The notes under the pieces are model-generated. The model saw nothing but the letters and a program-made list of their open reading frames with translations. It did not search any database and was not told the DNA's origin. A program made the position numbers and the translations under genes. A DNA stretch of 6,216 bases, taken from contig DCUZ01000091.1 in assembly GCA_002327305.1 (NCBI GenBank), forward strand, positions 2,838 through 9,053, given 5' to 3'. Source of the stretch: Holophagales bacterium UBA2201 (GTDB taxonomy: Bacteria; Acidobacteriota; Thermoanaerobaculia; UBA2201). Below, piece after piece: positions 5,279 to 6,216 of the stretch (within the stretch, counting starts at the first letter, position 1; the number at the start of each line of letters is the position of its first letter).

Positions 5279-6216
5279 ATGCCTTTCCCCCTCGCCGGCG
5301 CCCGCCGCCATCTCCAAGCTTTCGATTTTGAGAACCTCTTCATCCAGGACCTGGGCTGGGACCATTACCGTCAGGCCTTCGATGTTCCCGTGGACGGCGA
5401 ATCGTACCGGATGGAAGGGGTGGCGGAGAAGCGGGGCTTCGCCGTCCTGCTCCATACGGCCCCGGCCGGTCAGGCTGTGCCGGCCTATCCGATGCGCCGC
5501 AGGATCGAGCGGCAGACCGCCAAGTGCGTCCACGAGCACCTCATCATCTTCCGGGACACGGCCGGCACCGTCCAGGTCTGGCAGTGGGTCAAGAAAGAGC
5601 CCGGCAAGCCGCTGGCCTGTCGGGAGCACACTTACACCAAGGGCCAATCGGGCGACCCTCTTCTCCAAAAACTTCAAGAGCTCTATATTGCCTTTGAGGA
5701 AGAAGAATACATCGCCCTTCCCGATGTCACCCGCCGGGCCCGGGCGGGCTTCGATGTCGAGCGGGTCACCAAGCGCTTTTACGACCGGTTTAAGGCCGAG
5801 CACGCCGATTTCCTGAAGTTCATCAAGGGCATCCCCGACGAGGGGCTCCACCGCTGGTACGCCTCCGTCATGCTCAACCGCCTCATGTTCATCTACTTCA
5901 TCCAGAAAAAGGGCTTCCTGGACGGCGACGCCGGGTACCTCAAGAACAAACTCATCCAGATGAAGGGCGAGGGGAAGAACCAATACTATTCCGACTTCCT
6001 CTGCCCCCTCTTCTTTGAGGGCTTTGCCAAGAAGGAATCCGACCGCTCCGCCAAGATCAACCGCCTCCTAGGGAAGATTCCCTATCTTAACGGCGGGCTG
6101 TTCCTCAAACACCAGATCGAGGAACTCCACGGCCAGACCATTACCGTTGCCGACACGGCCTTCGACCAGCTCTTCAATTTCTTCGAGCAGTACCAATGGC
6201 ACCTGGACGAGCGGCC
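5279..6216 (+). CDS. Eco57I/type IIG-like DNA methyltransferase, N-terminal part (3' truncated by window)
   Basis: The frame starts at ATG 5279, six bases after the stop of the small gene, and stays open to the right edge (312 full codons). A stop at 5270-5272 bars an earlier in-frame start. There is no good ribosome binding site (the nearest GGAG is 23 bases away), so reinitiation is likely. Features typical of the N-terminal regions of large Eco57I-like restriction-modification methylases are FDFENLFIQDLGWDHY (15-30), a beta-rich segment with VQVWQWVKK (98-106), the helical RWYASVMLNRLMFIYFIQKKGFL (about 182-204) and IPYLNGGLF (267-275). The SAM-binding and NPPF/Y-type catalytic motifs would lie beyond residue 312 and are not visible, so the call rests on N-terminal resemblance and context. 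I see no convincing PD-(D/E)xK nuclease motif. It would supply self-protecting DNA modification, or combined modification and sensing, for the operon. A BREX PglX-like methylase is an alternative. Confidence 0.75.
   Translation, partial: MPFPLAGARRHLQAFDFENLFIQDLGWDHYRQAFDVPVDGESYRMEGVAEKRGFAVLLHTAPAGQAVPAYPMRRRIERQTAKCVHEHLIIFRDTAGTVQVWQWVKKEPGKPLACREHTYTKGQSGDPLLQKLQELYIAFEEEEYIALPDVTRRARAGFDVERVTKRFYDRFKAEHADFLKFIKGIPDEGLHRWYASVMLNRLMFIYFIQKKGFLDGDAGYLKNKLIQMKGEGKNQYYSDFLCPLFFEGFAKKESDRSAKINRLLGKIPYLNGGLFLKHQIEELHGQTITVADTAFDQLFNFFEQYQWHLDER

Noticed and set aside
5247..5816. Plus-strand frame of 189 codons overlapping the methylase start
   Set aside because: Its product is Ser/Pro/Arg-rich, typical of a shifted frame of a GC-rich gene. 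The frame starting at 5279 gives the recognisable methylase-like protein.
5072..5983. Long antisense reading frame (303 codons, - strand)
   Set aside because: It lies opposite the methylase start and the small gene, both of which have family-like sequence and coupled starts. GC-rich codon use commonly leaves the complementary frame open. Its product is low-complexity (repeated Val/Leu/Asp/Glu/Gly) and matches nothing I know.
1091..6216. Assignment as DISARM, BREX or Zorya
   Set aside because: There is no DUF1998 pair (DrmA/DrmB), no separate PLD gene, no BrxC/PglZ and no MotAB-like genes in view. A BREX PglX-like identity for the truncated last gene remains possible, but its neighbours do not fit BREX.
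1..6216. CRISPR array, tRNA, rRNA, insertion sequence or att site
   Set aside because: No regularly spaced repeats, no tRNA-like cloverleaf sequence, no transposase and no terminal inverted or flanking direct repeats were seen by eye in the short non-coding regions.

Overview
The window is a protein-coding stretch of a moderately to highly GC-rich bacterial chromosome, with every real gene on the + strand. Short overlaps between stop and start codons, Shine-Dalgarno sequences and a sigma70-type promoter all point to a bacterium. I cannot place it taxonomically from this sequence alone.

Layout: (1) Bases 1-908 hold the 3' end of recQ, a housekeeping DNA-repair helicase with its motif VI, zinc site, winged-helix (RQC) and HRDC domains. 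It is very GC-rich (46 of 60 bases in 301-360). (2) Bases 909-1090 are a 182-base gap of much lower GC (28 of 60 in 961-1020). It holds a 17-codon reading frame overlapping the recQ stop, two inverted repeats, a near-consensus promoter (TTGACC, 17-base spacer, TATAGT) and a good ribosome binding site. (3) Bases 1091 to the right edge form a tight four-gene operon: a PLD-nuclease/SNF2-helicase fusion of 1124 residues, a zeta-toxin-like P-loop ATPase or kinase of 199 residues, a 72-residue small protein, and the N-terminal 312 residues of what looks like a large Eco57I/type IIG-like DNA methyltransferase. Junctions are an 8-base overlap, a 4-base ATGA overlap and a 6-base gap.

How the genes may work together: a translocase-nuclease plus a modification methylase is the logic of a restriction-like anti-phage system. 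The gene set helicase + methylase + ATPase resembles the defence locus catalogued as Hma (helicase, methylase, ATPase), although that match is from memory and was not run. The distinctive part is the zeta-like ATPase and its translationally coupled small partner between the helicase and the methylase. It looks like a toxin-antitoxin-type module built into a restriction-like operon. The composition jump at the end of recQ, together with the operon carrying its own promoter, suggests that the operon was inserted downstream of recQ as a defence island.
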